64,000 nucleotides of DNA from Sisyra terminalis. Taxonomy: Eukaryota > Arthropoda > Insecta > Neuroptera > Sisyridae. The notes under the pieces were generated by a model, which did no database searches, was not told the DNA's origin, and worked only from the letters and a program-made list of their open reading frames with translations. Positions 46,549 through 59,193 of this stretch are shown here, in pieces; positions within the stretch are counted from its first letter, which is position 1, and each line of letters begins with the position of its first letter. The DNA lies in assembly GCA_958496175.1 (NCBI GenBank), contig OY292275.1:12524001-12588000 (forward strand), given 5' to 3'. The translations under genes were made by a program, and so were the position numbers.

Positions 46549-48640
46549 TGATAAGTGAAAAATTTAATCTGTTGTGTAAATCCATTGTGCTCACATATTA
46601 TTTATATCTCAAATTTATAGTTTTACTCTCATTTTAATAATTTTAGCTAAATTTCAATGTTCATAGATAAATACCATTACATATAATCTAAACTTAACGT
46701 AAAAAACTCACCTATGTAAATATATCTAAGATTCTTTAAATCTTTCTTTTTTAAGTTCCAACTATTCAATAGTTTCAAAAATGAGGATATAAAATCCTAC
46801 AGTCGTTTCTGACGATAACTGTAATAAAGGGATGGTAAGTAACTATTGAAAGATAATTTGAGACTAAGATGATCATTTTAGTATGTGGTTTCTTGATTTG
46901 CTTTAGTATGTAAGCTGTTTTTTCAGCGATGGTATTCAGAGATTTCTTTAAGTTATAAAAAAAATAGCCTATACCTTCGTGCTTCCATGACCTAAGCTTT
47001 AACTGTATAAATATAGTTTCTTTTTGCTAAAAAGGAACAAGATTTGGAAGTTCAACTTTAAAGAATATGACAAAAAATGAGGTATCCATAGTTTTCTTTT
47101 GATCTACCGCTGGAGGATTTATACATACTAATAGATTCCAATGCGAAGTTCTACAACTTGTGTTTCACTGTCAATGAAACTTAAAAGCTACACACTGTTT
47201 TCGGTATGATCGGATGCGTTAATCGCCAATTCTGCAGCAATATTGAGGAAAAATCATTGATATAAAATTTCTTACTGTTTACTATTCCACCATCAGTGCA
47301 TTCGAACTATGAGAGTTGAATGTCTTACTTTCTACTCGTCTTATTTGTGGTTAAAAATCTACAACAATTACTTTTGCAATCTATTTCTTCATAGCTATAG
47401 CTGCACATTTCCTACTGTATGTGGAAAAACCACATTCAATTTTAATTAACTATTGAATGTAGGACATTAAATTGGTGTTTAATAGTTTTATACTCCCTTT
47501 GTTATTTTATATAGGATATAACAGTTTTATTTGGCAAAAGATTTTCCTCCCCAATAAATTATTTCTTAAGCCAAACTTTTATAGTTTTTTTGAACTCTTA
47601 TTTCCATAACATCTTTCTTTTTCACTTTTTTCCGCCAAATGTTACTGTTTAATTTCTATGCTTCAGCGACTTAAGAGTTTAGAGAACACTTATATATCAT
47701 CTTTTTTATAACAAAGGATAATTATTTTATGTTAAAAAAATTATCAAATTTTAAAAAAACTGTTCAATAAATGTTTTTGATAGATTAATATTGAAAATTA
47801 AGGGGGAAAATCAAAAAAAAAAAAATAATAGGATCCACAAAGATAAGTTTATAGTTCCAACTTCCAATACTATAAAATGAATTTTCGAATTCCACGAGTA
47901 ATTCGTTTCGATAGTTTCATGTAAGTTGAGGAAAGTACAAGAATAAATTTTATACATATACTATTAGACAAATTATCCTATTTCAAGTATTGTTTCAATG
48001 GCAATTGATTTTTGTTTTTTTTTTCTTTTCTTCGTAAATTAAAATAGTATAATATTTAGATTTTTTATCGTTTTTCGAATTATAGACTCTTCAAAATTTC
48101 AAGTTAGAATTGCTCCTAGTTATGACTTAAATACGATTTCATAAAATCTGAATAATAAAGATATTAATGAAAAAAGGTTAAAAATACACTGAAAATATTT
48201 TTCTTTTAAACTTCATTTTTCAGTTCAGTATCAGTTCTGGAGGAAAATCCAATCAATATACCCTTTATTGATAACTATAATATACCTACTATATGTCATT
48301 TCAATTCTTATCGTGTATAAAAACATATTTATTAGTGGATTTATCGACCAAGTTTCATAATTTTCCCTTTGGAACAATTGATATTAGCCGATTTTTTCAG
48401 AATGAACTATTTCCGATATCCAGAGATATATCCACGAGATTTATATCTAAACTCTAAGAGTAATTTCATTTTTTTTTATTTCAAACCATTGTACACTTAA
48501 AATCGCGAAACTTATGTTTTTTTTTCAATATAATAATTAAGGAACTTTTGAAAAATAGTTTCCAACATTTGTTCTATTTTTACTGTTTCACGGTTAACTG
48601 TACTGGCTCATTGAAAAATGGACTAAAATTAAGCTTTTAA
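46549..48640. other. Non-coding stretch
   Basis: A/T-rich DNA without a recognisable gene or element. Confidence 0.4.
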
Positions 48641-49010
48641 CAAAAATAATTTCATATAAAGCACTTATAAAACCAACTTGGACATACAAGAAGCAGTTTT
48701 GGGGTTACGCAACACGTTAAATTTAAAAAGCATCGACCAAAGCAAAAGAAAAATAAAAATCAGAGCCATGGCTAACTTTCTCAAGTACTTGCGTAACTAT
48801 ATCTTCCTAAGAGGCACTGACATAAAATAGGCCCAACAGTGATCAAAATCAGCAGATGTTACAGGAAAATGTTAAAACTATATACATTCGAACCAATTTG
48901 CCCAAAAAATAATCTCAGCAAAAAGATTTTACTTAGATAAATTGTAACGACCCACTAAAATTAGGGGGCTTAATGTTCGAGGCTAACTAAAAATCCCACA
49001 AAGTAAATCC
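48641..49010 (+). pseudogene. Jockey reverse transcriptase C-terminal relic
   Basis: The start, ALIKPTWTYKKQFWGYATR, matches the YKxxIKPIWTYGIQLWG block that follows the palm and thumb in Jockey-clade reverse transcriptases. Beyond it the frame is broken by many stops. CATCGACCAAAGCAAAAG falls where the family normally encodes the IQRFQSK motif, and ACCCACTAAAATTAGGGGG near 48951 may correspond to its end. This copy is more decayed than the one at 15.4-16.3 kb. Confidence 0.7.
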
Positions 49011-52000
49011 AAAACTATATAGAGGAGCAGATGAGGAATTAGTCATGATTGTATCAATTAACTTTTTTAAAGATATATCAACATATCTGATCCCAAAAAT
49101 TAAATAATAAATAGTTTGCATTAAAACGGTTTGATGCTTTCTTAAGATAAGTTCAGAATCAAAGCTTAAAAAGAATCTTGAGCTTTAAGAAGAGCTTTTC
49201 CATTTAAAACTTGCATTAGTCAATTTGATTATATGTAATTTCTTTCTATGGTCTTGCAATGATTATAGTTTCTTATTTTACGGAAAGATTTAACATAATG
49301 TTTTAAGCTTAAGGATCGTTAGTCGGGCAAGTTATACCAAAACAAGATTCAAGAGCGGAGTTTGGAAAATATCGAATAATAAGAAGAAGAATGATCATTG
49401 CTGCAATCAAAATAAAAAAATAATTTAATTACTAAATTTTTTGATAATTTTTAATTTATAGAAATTTCGCTTATCTCGTGTTTCAGACTCAAATATTTTA
49501 AGAATGTTCCCATCGTACAACAGTAGCTACCGATTTCTCAAAAACTCTCCCCCACGATGTAAAATTTATTGAAACCATTAAAAAGCCCATCCCATCCCAT
49601 CCCAACCCTGAAGATAATTGCCATTGTAATAATCTTGTTATTACGGCCGGTACGTTTCGAAGATTTGTACTAATTATTGTTTTGTGTTTACAAGACTTCA
49701 CGCCAAGCTAGCGCTCAGAAATGTTAAATTAAATTTTAATGCTTCTTCCTGTAGATAACCGCCACACAAATAACGACCACATCATACCCACAACAAAAGG
49801 GTGTACAAGTCGAGCCAATTCAAACCACATCGTGTACAGCATCTCATCCAACACTTAATAACAATATAAAAATCCACTAATTGTTTGTTCTTTCATATTT
49901 GGCTTGAATTGATTTTTTCGATGTATTTGGCCCATTCTTTTTTGTTGTGATGAAAAGATTTATTTCACGCTATAAGCCAACTTGAAATTCTTTGTTCGTC
50001 TAAGAAAAAAATAATGAAAAGTTATGACACGAAAGTGTCAATTTTTTTGTTGAGGAAACAATTTTTTAAAATATCAATTTATCATTTTTTTTACGTAAAT
50101 AAAACGGGCAAGTGATGCTTCTTCACGGTGCTTGACTAAACAAAACGAATGGCTCAGTCTTAATGCCACACGCATCTGAAAGAGGGCGTTTACCCTTCAT
50201 CGTTATTTTTGAGCCTTTTACAAGTCTACGGCTATTGAGCCGAAGCTCTCCACATATAAATTTTTTTTTGAATGATAACGTATTATTATTTTAGTGGTCA
50301 GGCGTGAATCAACGTGGATTTTGGTAGTTCAAACTGTTAGCACGTACCATCGTCTTTGTACGGAGGCATCACATTATCTTTATAGGTTATATGTAGTACG
50401 AGCTACCTTACCGGAATATCAAACAGTCTTTTGTAGCTCAATCCAACCAGAACGAACCTCTTTTCACACCCCCAATATCTATCTAATATACAGGTGGTTG
50501 ATTTTTCCCCGACCCAATTTTCATCTTAATCTTACCTTTTAGTTTTCCACTCGAACCAAATCCTGCAACAAAAGAAAAAGAACATTTTTAAAATAAATCT
50601 AATTTAATAAATGCAATGCGAACACTTCTCACCACCCTTTTTAATTCGTTGAATTTACGAGTTTGCACAGAGCTCGTAAGAAATGCATTTATTTTGTAAC
50701 AGAGTCTTAAAAGCATTTCCACCCCTTTGCAGCTTATTTGTTTGGCACGGAATATTTATGGGTACTTTGTAGTTTTTTCATTTTTTTTTTAAAACTCCAC
50801 TAGCTCGATATTATCACAAACGACCTCAGCATAGTATCACACCCATTCAGAAGTACCCTGTTTACGACAACAGTTACGCTTTGTAAACGTTTACAATCGC
50901 GAATTGAGGTGAAAAATCTGGCGTCTGACGGTGGCCGATTAAGAACAAGATTTAAAAGCTAAATACCCATTTTTAAACCTGAAAAACCTAAAACACGGTT
51001 GGGAGCAACCCACAGCTAAATGTATTAAGTGGGAAATATATATTTATATATATTATGTGTGCGTTACGCCCCTGAAATTTTTATCCAAATTAAAGTTTGA
51101 GTTATGGGACTATTTCTCAAATTTTATTACTTCCTCGGTGCATTTTAACGCTTTAGTTCTTCGCGGAATTCGACGATATAGTGTAGTCGGCAAATAGGAA
51201 ACTCAATTATTTAAATTTTATTTGGAACTTTTCGGAGGTAAATCCTGTTTTCCCTACAATGAAAATAGATTAAATTCAAAGCTTTTAAAATAATCAAAAT
51301 CAATTTTTTTCTTTAATTTTCGTAGAGCATGTTTTCATAAAAACATGAAAAACTTAAACGGATTAAAGATTTTCATAAAAGCCCTTAACTTTTTAATACT
51401 AAAAGGACCCTCCTTAACAATGAAGACGTGAATTTCAATTTAACTATAATCTTTAAGCTATAGTAAGCACTCATTTTCTAAAAATATATTGTTAACTTTC
51501 TTATTTTATCAGTAGTAAAACTATCAAAAATACTAAAACCAAATTTGAGTTTAAGTTTGAATCTTAAATAATTTACAAAATTACAAAGTTATATTAATAA
51601 TCAATACAATTGTAATGCAAGAATATGTGCTATAATCAAAACTTGAACTTAGATAATCTTTTTTGGTAATAGTAAAACATCTCTCAAACTGCCTTGATGT
51701 TTATTTTTTTTGTTCTGGAATTGCTTAGATTTAACTGTTGTTTCTAGAAAATGAATAATATTAAACAGTACTATATTTGGTGCAACGATTATTTAAAATA
51801 GGTCAATCCAACTTAGGAAAGCTCAAGGACCACTAAGAATACAATTACGGTTGTGAAAGCTTCCATATTATATACTATAAATACTATAACTATACTTTTA
51901 TAATAATAAACATTTTTTAATTCTGCAAAGATCCTCACACTGTTGATGTCAAATTTCTATTAAATTTTTATGCCCTATTTGAGGGTCACAAATATTGTAC

Positions 52001-52480
52001 TCAAGGGTGCATGCGACCTACGGGTCTTATATTTGACGGTCCAGTTGTAGAAAAATCACAAATAAATCGAAAAAGAAGATAACAATAATATTTGCTTTGT
52101 GTTCAAAAGCATCAATATCATTTCTGAGGAAAAATTAATTTCCTTACTTCAATCGGTAATGATATTTTCAAAGCAGAAATTCAACGCCAAAATTTACAGA
52201 ATAAGCTATAATAAATTTTTACCTTTTGGAAATGGTAGCTTTTTTTATAATCTCTTTGGAAAATAAAAAGTTACATTAAATATTGTACTTAAAGAGTTGA
52301 ATTCCTAGGTATTAAATTTTTTTGGTATTAGAGACAAAAATAGATGTTTTTTCAATTTTATCAAATTCATTTCATCATTCAATTCGTCATTTTAAAATTT
52401 AAGTATACAATGTGTATACTTTGGGAACAGTTACACTTTAGACTCGTAATCTAGCGACGCTTTTTTTTCTACTTTATTTT
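49011..52480. other. Long non-coding stretch
   Basis: No gene is recognised. There is a short CATCC array (CCCATCCCATCCCATCCCAA) near 49587. The part at 50090-50560 is more complex, and the frames 49498-49701 (minus) and 50294-50542 (plus) there have no known motif. The rest is A/T-rich. Confidence 0.4.
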
Positions 52481-52499
52481 AAACTAACGTAATTTATTT

Positions 52500-52740
52500 T
52501 AAAAAAAAGCTCTGGTGCTCCTGGACTTGTGACCCAAAGAAAATTAGTGGGAAAAAGATCCATGGGTACGCAATTTTTTTTGCTAAAAGATTGTTGGGAC
52601 AGATCTGCATAGAAATATTTAAGTTTTACGCACCATTATAGTAAGTTCGATTACCAATCTTAGGAAAGAAATGGCGGCCTAAGAATACGAAATGATATTC
52701 TAACCAAAACTATGGAAGTTGGAGGATGATATTTTTGAGG
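52500..52740 (+). repeat. Unclassified direct repeat, first copy (uninterrupted)
   Basis: The block runs from CTCCTGGACTTGTGACCC through AAATTAGTGGGAAAAAG, CATAGAAATATTTAAG, CACCATTATAGTAAGTT, GGCGGCCTAAGAA and TCTAACCAAAACTATGGAAG. It recurs about 500 bp downstream with the same order. No frame is open over its length in either copy. The class is unknown. Confidence 0.8.
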
Positions 52741-53014
52741 TTTTAATAAACAAGTTATTGGTATGAAGTTTTTGTAACATATAAAAGATAGACAAATAAA
52801 ACTTTGGACATTAAATAAATCTAATGATTTCATCTAATCTTTAAAATTTGATCTCTTAAGTATCATTTATTCAGTATGATTAGTACATCCTAAGTAGACA
52901 GAATAACCAAAGATGAGGTGCCAAGACAAATGGGTGAGAAAATAGGTTTAGATTGGACATCAAAGAAAAAAAGCTCTAGTACATTGGAATTTTTATGAGG
53001 GATAAACGATATTC

Positions 53015-53398
53015 TATCTCCTGAACTTGTCATCCAAGGAAAATTAGAGGGAAAAAGACAAAACTTTTGGCTAAAAGATCTATGTCGATGATTTGAACGG
53101 ACCTACATAGAAATATTCCAAGGTTTGTAAATTACACAGGTTGCTCCATTAGAAAAAAAAAATGACGTCATACGAAGAATTTTGAAATTGAATTAGTCTG
53201 AAGATATGTACGAATTTCTTCTGGATACGTCACGTAGCCACCATGAGGCCACCTGTGTATTTTATAAACCTTGGAAATATTCAGAGATACGGTCTTACAC
53301 ACCATTATAGCCAGTTGGAGTACCAACCTTTAGCAAAAGACGGCGGTCTAAAAGAACAAAATGTTATTCTAACCAAAACTACGGAAGTTTGAATATAT
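53015..53398 (+). repeat. Unclassified direct repeat, second copy, split by a MITE
   Basis: It matches the 52.5 kb copy on both sides of MITE copy 3: CTCCTGAACTTGTCATCC, AAATTAGAGGGAAAAAG and CATAGAAATATTC before it, and CACACCATTATAGCCAGTT, GGCGGTCTAAAAG and TCTAACCAAAACTACGGAAG after it. Removing the MITE and one 9-base repeat restores collinearity with the first copy. The duplication therefore predates the MITE insertion. Confidence 0.82.
53110..53282 (-). mobile_element. MITE copy 3, perfect 9-bp target duplication
   Basis: The element spans 53119-53273, in the opposite orientation to copies 1 and 2. GAAATATTC at 53110-53118 is repeated exactly at 53274-53282. The uninterrupted paralogue at 52.6 kb has GAAATATTT once at this point, an empty site supporting the element boundaries. 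The ends are CAAGGTTTGTAAATTACACA and the complement of CAAGGTTTATAAAATACACA. Confidence 0.95.
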
Positions 53399-53478
53399 GA
53401 CACAATATTCCAAGAAAAAGATACAGTTCAAAAAATTCTTATAAACCATTTTTTTTCTTGATAGTTACAGAAGGATTT

Positions 53479-53822
53479 TTTAAATAAGAAGAAATTTAAG
53501 GTTATTTAAGATCTTTAATTTTTTAATATTTTATTAATTCAAAAAGCAACGTTTCGTTACGTAATCGTAACTTCCTTGAAATTTTGAGTTAGTTATTATT
53601 ATTTAATTACAAATATTTTATAAGATCTATATTATAAATATATTATTATAATTTTGAAATTTATGTATGATTGACATATTTTGTAATTATTTTAATTTGT
53701 TATAGAAGCCTGAGGAAATTACGATTACGTAACGAAACGTCGCTTTTTGAAATAAAAAAATATTAAAAAATTAAAAAATTAAAGATCTTAAATAACCTGA
53801 AATTTCTTCTTATTTAAAAAAT
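53479..53822. mobile_element. Foldback element carrying a hammerhead-like core
   Basis: The left arm (53479-53574) begins TTAAATAAGAAGAAATTTAA. The right arm (about 53712-53822) ends with the inverted partner, TTTCTTCTTATTTAAA. The arms also share TTATTTAAGATCTTTAATTT and GTTTCGTTACGTAATCGTAA in inverted form. The centre, about 135 bp, is A/T-rich. The right arm carries a full hammerhead-like core at 53710-53741; the left arm keeps the stem and GAAACGTT but has lost CTGANGA. The outer arms match the small foldback at 37748-37918, so the two belong to one family. Confidence 0.88.
53704..53747 (+). ncRNA. Hammerhead ribozyme-like core, best-formed copy
   Basis: AGAAGC (53704-53709) precedes CTGAGGA (53710-53716). 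Stem II is TTACG (53719-53723), loop ATTA, CGTAA (53728-53732). GAAACGTC follows at 53734-53741, and GCTTTT comes next. AGAAGC and GCTTTT can form a six-pair stem I with one G-U pair. Stem III is A-U and C-G with no loop, and C 53741 is the predicted cleavage position. All three conserved blocks are present in order. Such a short stem III suggests weak activity as a monomer and better activity as a dimer. Confidence 0.6.
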
Positions 53823-56199
53823 TTTAAAGCAGCGATCTGATTTTTATCATCTGTTACAGAAGGACTTATGTCCTTTAAAACCATTTCGATCGTAGAGCCT
53901 TCATATAAAAACCAACTAAATAATTGATTAATATGTCCCAATTTGTAAGTTTTGTGTCTTTAAACTTTTTTCTTTTATACTCGATTTAAGTCCTTTGGGA
54001 TCCTCTAGACATATTTTTTCATTAGAAATAAAATTTTGTTTGCAAACTAGTAAAGAAACTTTGTGAACAAAAAAAAAATGACATTTTCCAAACGAATATT
54101 TTCTGCGAAAAACTATATTTTCAGCGTAACTATTAGATAAATTATCGTTAAAAAATGTTTGAGACCAATTTTACTAGGAGAATAATGTGGGATTCTTTTT
54201 CCAGATTGTGCTCATTGGTTTGTTCTTGTCGGTCGCGAGACGAACAAGACATTAGAGCGCGACTTAATTATTTTGTACAAAACGAACATCTCGGTTTTTA
54301 TGTGCACAATAATGGGATTGTACCGGGAGCTTGTGGCAAGTTTTAAATATCGATTTTACATTTAGTTTATGTGATAGCATCAATAAAATAACTGGAACTC
54401 ATTAAACAGATTAGATCAAGGCCATTAACGGGCCGGGATGGGAGAAGAAATGTATCAGATCGATTAGTTTGTTCGCCTCTCGAAAGACACAAAACTCGAA
54501 TCATCCATAAACGCATTAATAATGTCGCGTCGCGACGCGGCATATTACATCTGAATAGCAGATATTTCGACGGACGCTAAACGTCGTTCGTTAACGCTTA
54601 CAGTTTTGCCGTTCGAAAACCGTTATATCATATTATACGTATCCCTACCTATACAGTATATGCGAGGGATGAAAACCTAATACATTTATCATTGTCAATT
54701 CGGTTTGAGAAAACATCATTTTTATCGTAAAGTCCGGATATTGCATTATATAACTACATAGACATATATATGAAACATTTTATGTTTTAACCCGCAGCTG
54801 AACTTTGAATGTTTTATTGATGTTTAAATTTTATTTAAGCTTGACATGCCTTTTAGCTGTTCAATACATAACGTGCTCACATATTTTCAATCTCTTCAAT
54901 GTTGCAATGTCCCAACAATTCATACCCGAACCGCAATTGGCCGGGAAATGATTTTATTTCGCATCTCAAACCAGGAAAATTAAAACCAATTTTGCTGTGT
55001 TTTATTTTCTTACGAGGCAAAATGTCTTTGACATGTCAACGTTTTATTATTTTTTTAAATCGTTTTCATTGGAAAAATTAGATTATTTCATATTGAAAAT
55101 ATGTTCGAATAAATCGCTATTCAGCCGAAAAAACGTTTTTTCAATTTAAATATTATTTTAAATATGCGATTGATTTGTCGTTCGATTTTTAAATTGAAAT
55201 TAAATGTTTGGTTTCAGGGGTTTTTAACTTTGGCATTTTTTTGTGAATTTTATTAAATAAATAGAAAATTGTAAAAAAGATTTTACGGCAAAAAGGATGA
55301 TTTTTTCTGATGCATAGATTAAATGATATTGATAGGGGGAGAAAATGTTGTTTCACCTGTATTACCAGAGCGTTTAATTAGCATTGCAAGCGTTAATTTG
55401 CATCCATTAATTTTAATTCCATTAATGTAATCAATGTGAAGGTTTTAATAATTAAGAAACGAAAACAATTTTTGGTAATTCCTACTGCAATCGCGACTCC
55501 AATTAGTGGCGAAAGCGACTGTTATAGAACCTCAAGGCTCGTAAAATGTACTATAGAAGTATGTGGAATTACAACTCTTGCATATAGATACTCAAATCTT
55601 TTTTTTACTGTAAATATGATCCTAAGAAAAAAAAATGTGTAAAAATATATGAGACTTATGGGAAATTTGAAAATGTTTCATATCTTTCAGAAGTTGTGTA
55701 AAATATTTTCCAAAAAACATTGCAAGGAAGTAACAACCAAATCCAAGTTATTCATCTAGCAAAACTTAGTGGACACTAAAAATTCAGTGTATTCAAATCT
55801 ATTCATTACATTAAGCATATTTAAAAGCTTTAAATTGAAGTTGAGATGGAAGTTATCAATAAAAATTTATTTTGCGATTATTCTTAAAAAAATCCTAGGA
55901 AAACAAAGAACACCAGCCATGAAACAGACCTAGTCACTAGCATATGTATTAACCTAAATTAATCGACTTATGGCTACAAATTGCTAAAATTATAATTAGA
56001 AAAAAAAATGCAATTCGTCAGCTTACAATAACAAATTTGTATAAAAAAAGTGCTCAGTGATATTCCAAAATCGTTTAGACCCAGATTATGTAAAGAAGAG
56101 TTAAGAGTACTTTGGATATTAAACGTAACTTTTTAAATTTTTGGATCAAATTTTCAATGAAAATACATCTACGAATCACTTCAGAAAGAACACCGATTT
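53823..56199. other. Non-coding stretch with a G+C-richer block
   Basis: No gene is recognised. From about 54150 to 54720 the sequence is clearly less A/T-rich and non-repetitive, with GTCGCGTCGCGACGCGGC near 54528 and ATTAACGGGCCGGGATGG near 54425. The plus frame 54155-54346 has no family match that I know. This block is a candidate conserved non-coding element or unrecognised exon. Confidence 0.4.
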
Positions 56200-56513
56200 T
56201 CTTATATATAAATTGGCTATCTTACCGTGCGTCCGTGCAGAATGGGCTATACGCATGCGCTTTATTATCCCCACTTACGCATTGAAAACGTTGGTAAGGG
56301 TACTCACTCACTAATTATATTTATTTGTATGTATGTTATATTTATATGTATTTATTTGTGAATACGTATTTCGGATTTTCAGGTTTACAATATGTAAAAG
56401 CCCAAAAACATTTTTTGATATATATACTTATCAGATTAATTCTACATTATCTCATATTAAACATTTTATTGAGATAAAACCTTTAGTTGCGAATGCAACG
56501 GGCAACTACTAGT
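56200..56513 (+). mobile_element. Non-autonomous Helitron/Helentron-like element
   Basis: The left end is TCTTATATATAAATTGGC followed by TATCTTACCGTGCGTCCGTG, a start often seen in insect Helitrons. The right end has a hairpin TAGTTGC...GCAACTA (56484-56508) directly before CTAGT (56509-56513), matching the CTRRT terminus. No target duplication is expected or seen. The flanking bases are T on both sides, which suits Helentron-type insertion better than the A/T site of classic Helitrons. About 314 bp long, it encodes no Rep/helicase. Confidence 0.7.
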
Positions 56514-59193
56514 TATTTATAAAAGCATATAACATATAACTCGACAATTTTTTTTTCAAAAATTATCTTTGTAGTCAACGAAAAAAAGACCAAAGTATAC
56601 GACAAGAAGAATAAAAAGACTCATTTTGAGAGGAAAAAGTTTCGCCCTTGAATTTGCAGAAAAGAAGTTGAATTGTTTCAAGAAAAAAGGAAGAAGACGT
56701 ATTGGAATCCAAAACTTATTAAAAAAAGGAATGGACTTTAACGATTTAAAGATCCTCGCCAAAAAGAAGAAGTTGGAGAGAAAAATTCAACGTAGCGGAA
56801 AACTAAACCTACCGTTAAGCAGAAATCAGAAAATTAGGGTTTTCCTTTCGATGGTTTGATTGAATAATGGCTAAATCAAAAAGATTTAAAACTACAGCTA
56901 CCAAAAAAACTCTTTTTTTTTCTGTTTTTAAATTTGAAAATTCAATCAAACTATAAAAATAATTGATGTTACATTCAAGGGCCATGAAAATTGCATTTTT
57001 GTCAATTTAGCTTATTTTGGCCAACGCCGAGCACTGAACGAATAAATTAACATGGAAAATTGGCATCATAAAAAAGGCATTTAGATTTTCCGCCACATAT
57101 ATTGATTATAATCTCTGCGAATAATAATAATATTTTGTATTTTTGCTTTAATTCATTCGTGACAAATATGAGTTATATTTGCCCGCTGTCATTCTGTCGT
57201 TAACATATTATCTTTGCACCTATATATGTATATACTAAATATATATATATGCATTATGTATGCATAATGGAAAATTGTCATTGGCAGTTCATGAAAATGG
57301 GTCACTTATTTTGTCATGTACAGAACTTTGTCATAAATATTATATCATTTATGCATTTAGTTAATTTGTCACCATATTTGAATTTTTCGGCATCGGTGAA
57401 AAATTTAATTTTTCGTTAAGCCCACGCTTTCCTTCTTTTTTTTTTTTTGTTTGCACGGTGATTAACGGTGGAGTTTATCGCACGGGAAATGTTCCAGGCG
57501 GAAAAAATTGTAATTTGTGTTTGCATTAAATTTTCGCTTTGAATTCATTTGGGGTGGTTCGCAAAGGAAATGCATTTAAATCGCGCACATGTTGTAATTT
57601 TATGGTCTTGATTACCACAAAAAATGTGTCCGTTTTTTTCTACTTTCGCGGAATTTTTCATAATTTTAAAATGATCAATTAATGTTGAAGATTCTTTTCA
57701 TTTTCATATAACGTTTCCGCTAAAATAATCCTTTACACTTTATAAAGTTGATTACTGAATATTATTTGGTGGCTTGCATATTAATTAGGTCTTAAAGAAT
57801 TTTCCAATTTCTTGTGCATTCGAAATTTAACTTACAGTTAACAAAAAAGAAACAGTTAGAAGAAGAGTTTTAACAATTTTCATAAAGTTGAATTCAAATT
57901 TTACCATACTTAGCCTTTTATTGTTTGTTCCTACAAAAAGACTGAATTTATCAATGTAATTGTATTTTCCTATTGTTGAAAACTTTGAATTATTATTATT
58001 TTGAGTATTGTTAGTATACTACATAGAATTTCATGAAATCTCATTAATTGTTGATAATTTTTGAGAAATTTACAGAAAACATTGTCAATTACTACAACAA
58101 TATGCTATGTTTAAGCCCAAATATTGAATTGTGTCAGTTTTCATTTTTGAAAAGGTAAGGTATTTTTTTTCCTCTCTTTACAAATGGTATTGGAAGATCT
58201 AGAAGTTGCGAAAAAGGAAAGGTTATTTTTTTAATAAAAAAATCAATTTTCAAGTCAACCCCAGTAAAGAGTCTAAATCAAGCGTTGATATTCAAAAAAG
58301 GAATTCCAAAAAATTGAAAAAAAATCGCAAAACCAAACTTGGAGTAAATATTCATTTTTTGGTTTATTTATTATAAAATACCAGATAATTTGACCAGTTT
58401 GTTTATGTGTTGCATGTAAAAGAGGTTAAGAAGCTTAAAAATTATCCCTATTCAGAAAATTCAATCTCATCTGAAAGTTGGTGAAAATAATTGGGATTCT
58501 AATGGGAAATTTTTTAGGGGTATAATCATGGTGTGTTACAAAACCAGACGTGTTGCTAAGTTCTTATCTTATTACTGATTTAAGAAAACTTTGAAGATAG
58601 AGTTATGAAAATAAATTCATAGGGGTTGCAACCAGAGGTTTAAAATTTAACCAAACGTTTAATTTTGACACATATGATTCAAAGATCAAGAGAATTTTCC
58701 TACTAGAAAACCAAAGTTTTTGAGGATTTTTTAACTAAGGATTAGTTCCCAGTTTATTAGGTTTTTAACTACTAACAGACCAGTCATTAACCAACTAAGA
58801 TTTAATGATATTTTCCATAAAAATAAATCTCAAATGAAAACATTTTCCGAGTTTAGTTGAAAGGTGGAATCTTTTGGAATTTTTGAAAAAAAAATTTCGT
58901 TCCTGAAAACTAATCTCCAATTTTTCGATTTTCATTAAGTTTTCATCGTATATACTCTTTACATAAGGTCACTTAATCTTGATTTTGTAAGAAACAATTT
59001 AAAGTTCAATAAAGTTCACCGTTATTCGACCATTTTCTATCCCAATTTTTTGTGAGAGTTTTGATAGATTTTATAAAGTTATCTTCTAATTACAAACTTA
59101 TTACAACATTCATCTATAAAGTTTTGTTAACACTACCGACTTGAAAAGAAATGACGTCATACGCTACACCATTGACCTTTAAAGCTTTTGGTG
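56514..59193. other. Non-coding stretch
   Basis: Just after the Helitron-like element, a Lys/Arg-rich plus-strand frame (56626-56859, 77 codons) overlaps a minus-strand frame. I recognise neither. The part from 57000 to 57640 is more complex in composition and might be conserved. The rest is A/T-rich. Confidence 0.4.

Noticed and set aside
49590..49670. CTGAAGATAA...GGTACGTTTCGAAG as another hammerhead-like core
   Set aside because: CTGAAGA is on the plus strand but GAAACGTA is on the minus strand, so they cannot form one core.
56626..56859. Lys/Arg-rich 77-codon frame as a small basic protein gene
   Set aside because: A-rich DNA gives Lys/Arg-rich frames by chance, a minus-strand frame overlaps it, and it abuts a transposon end. 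No family match is recognised.
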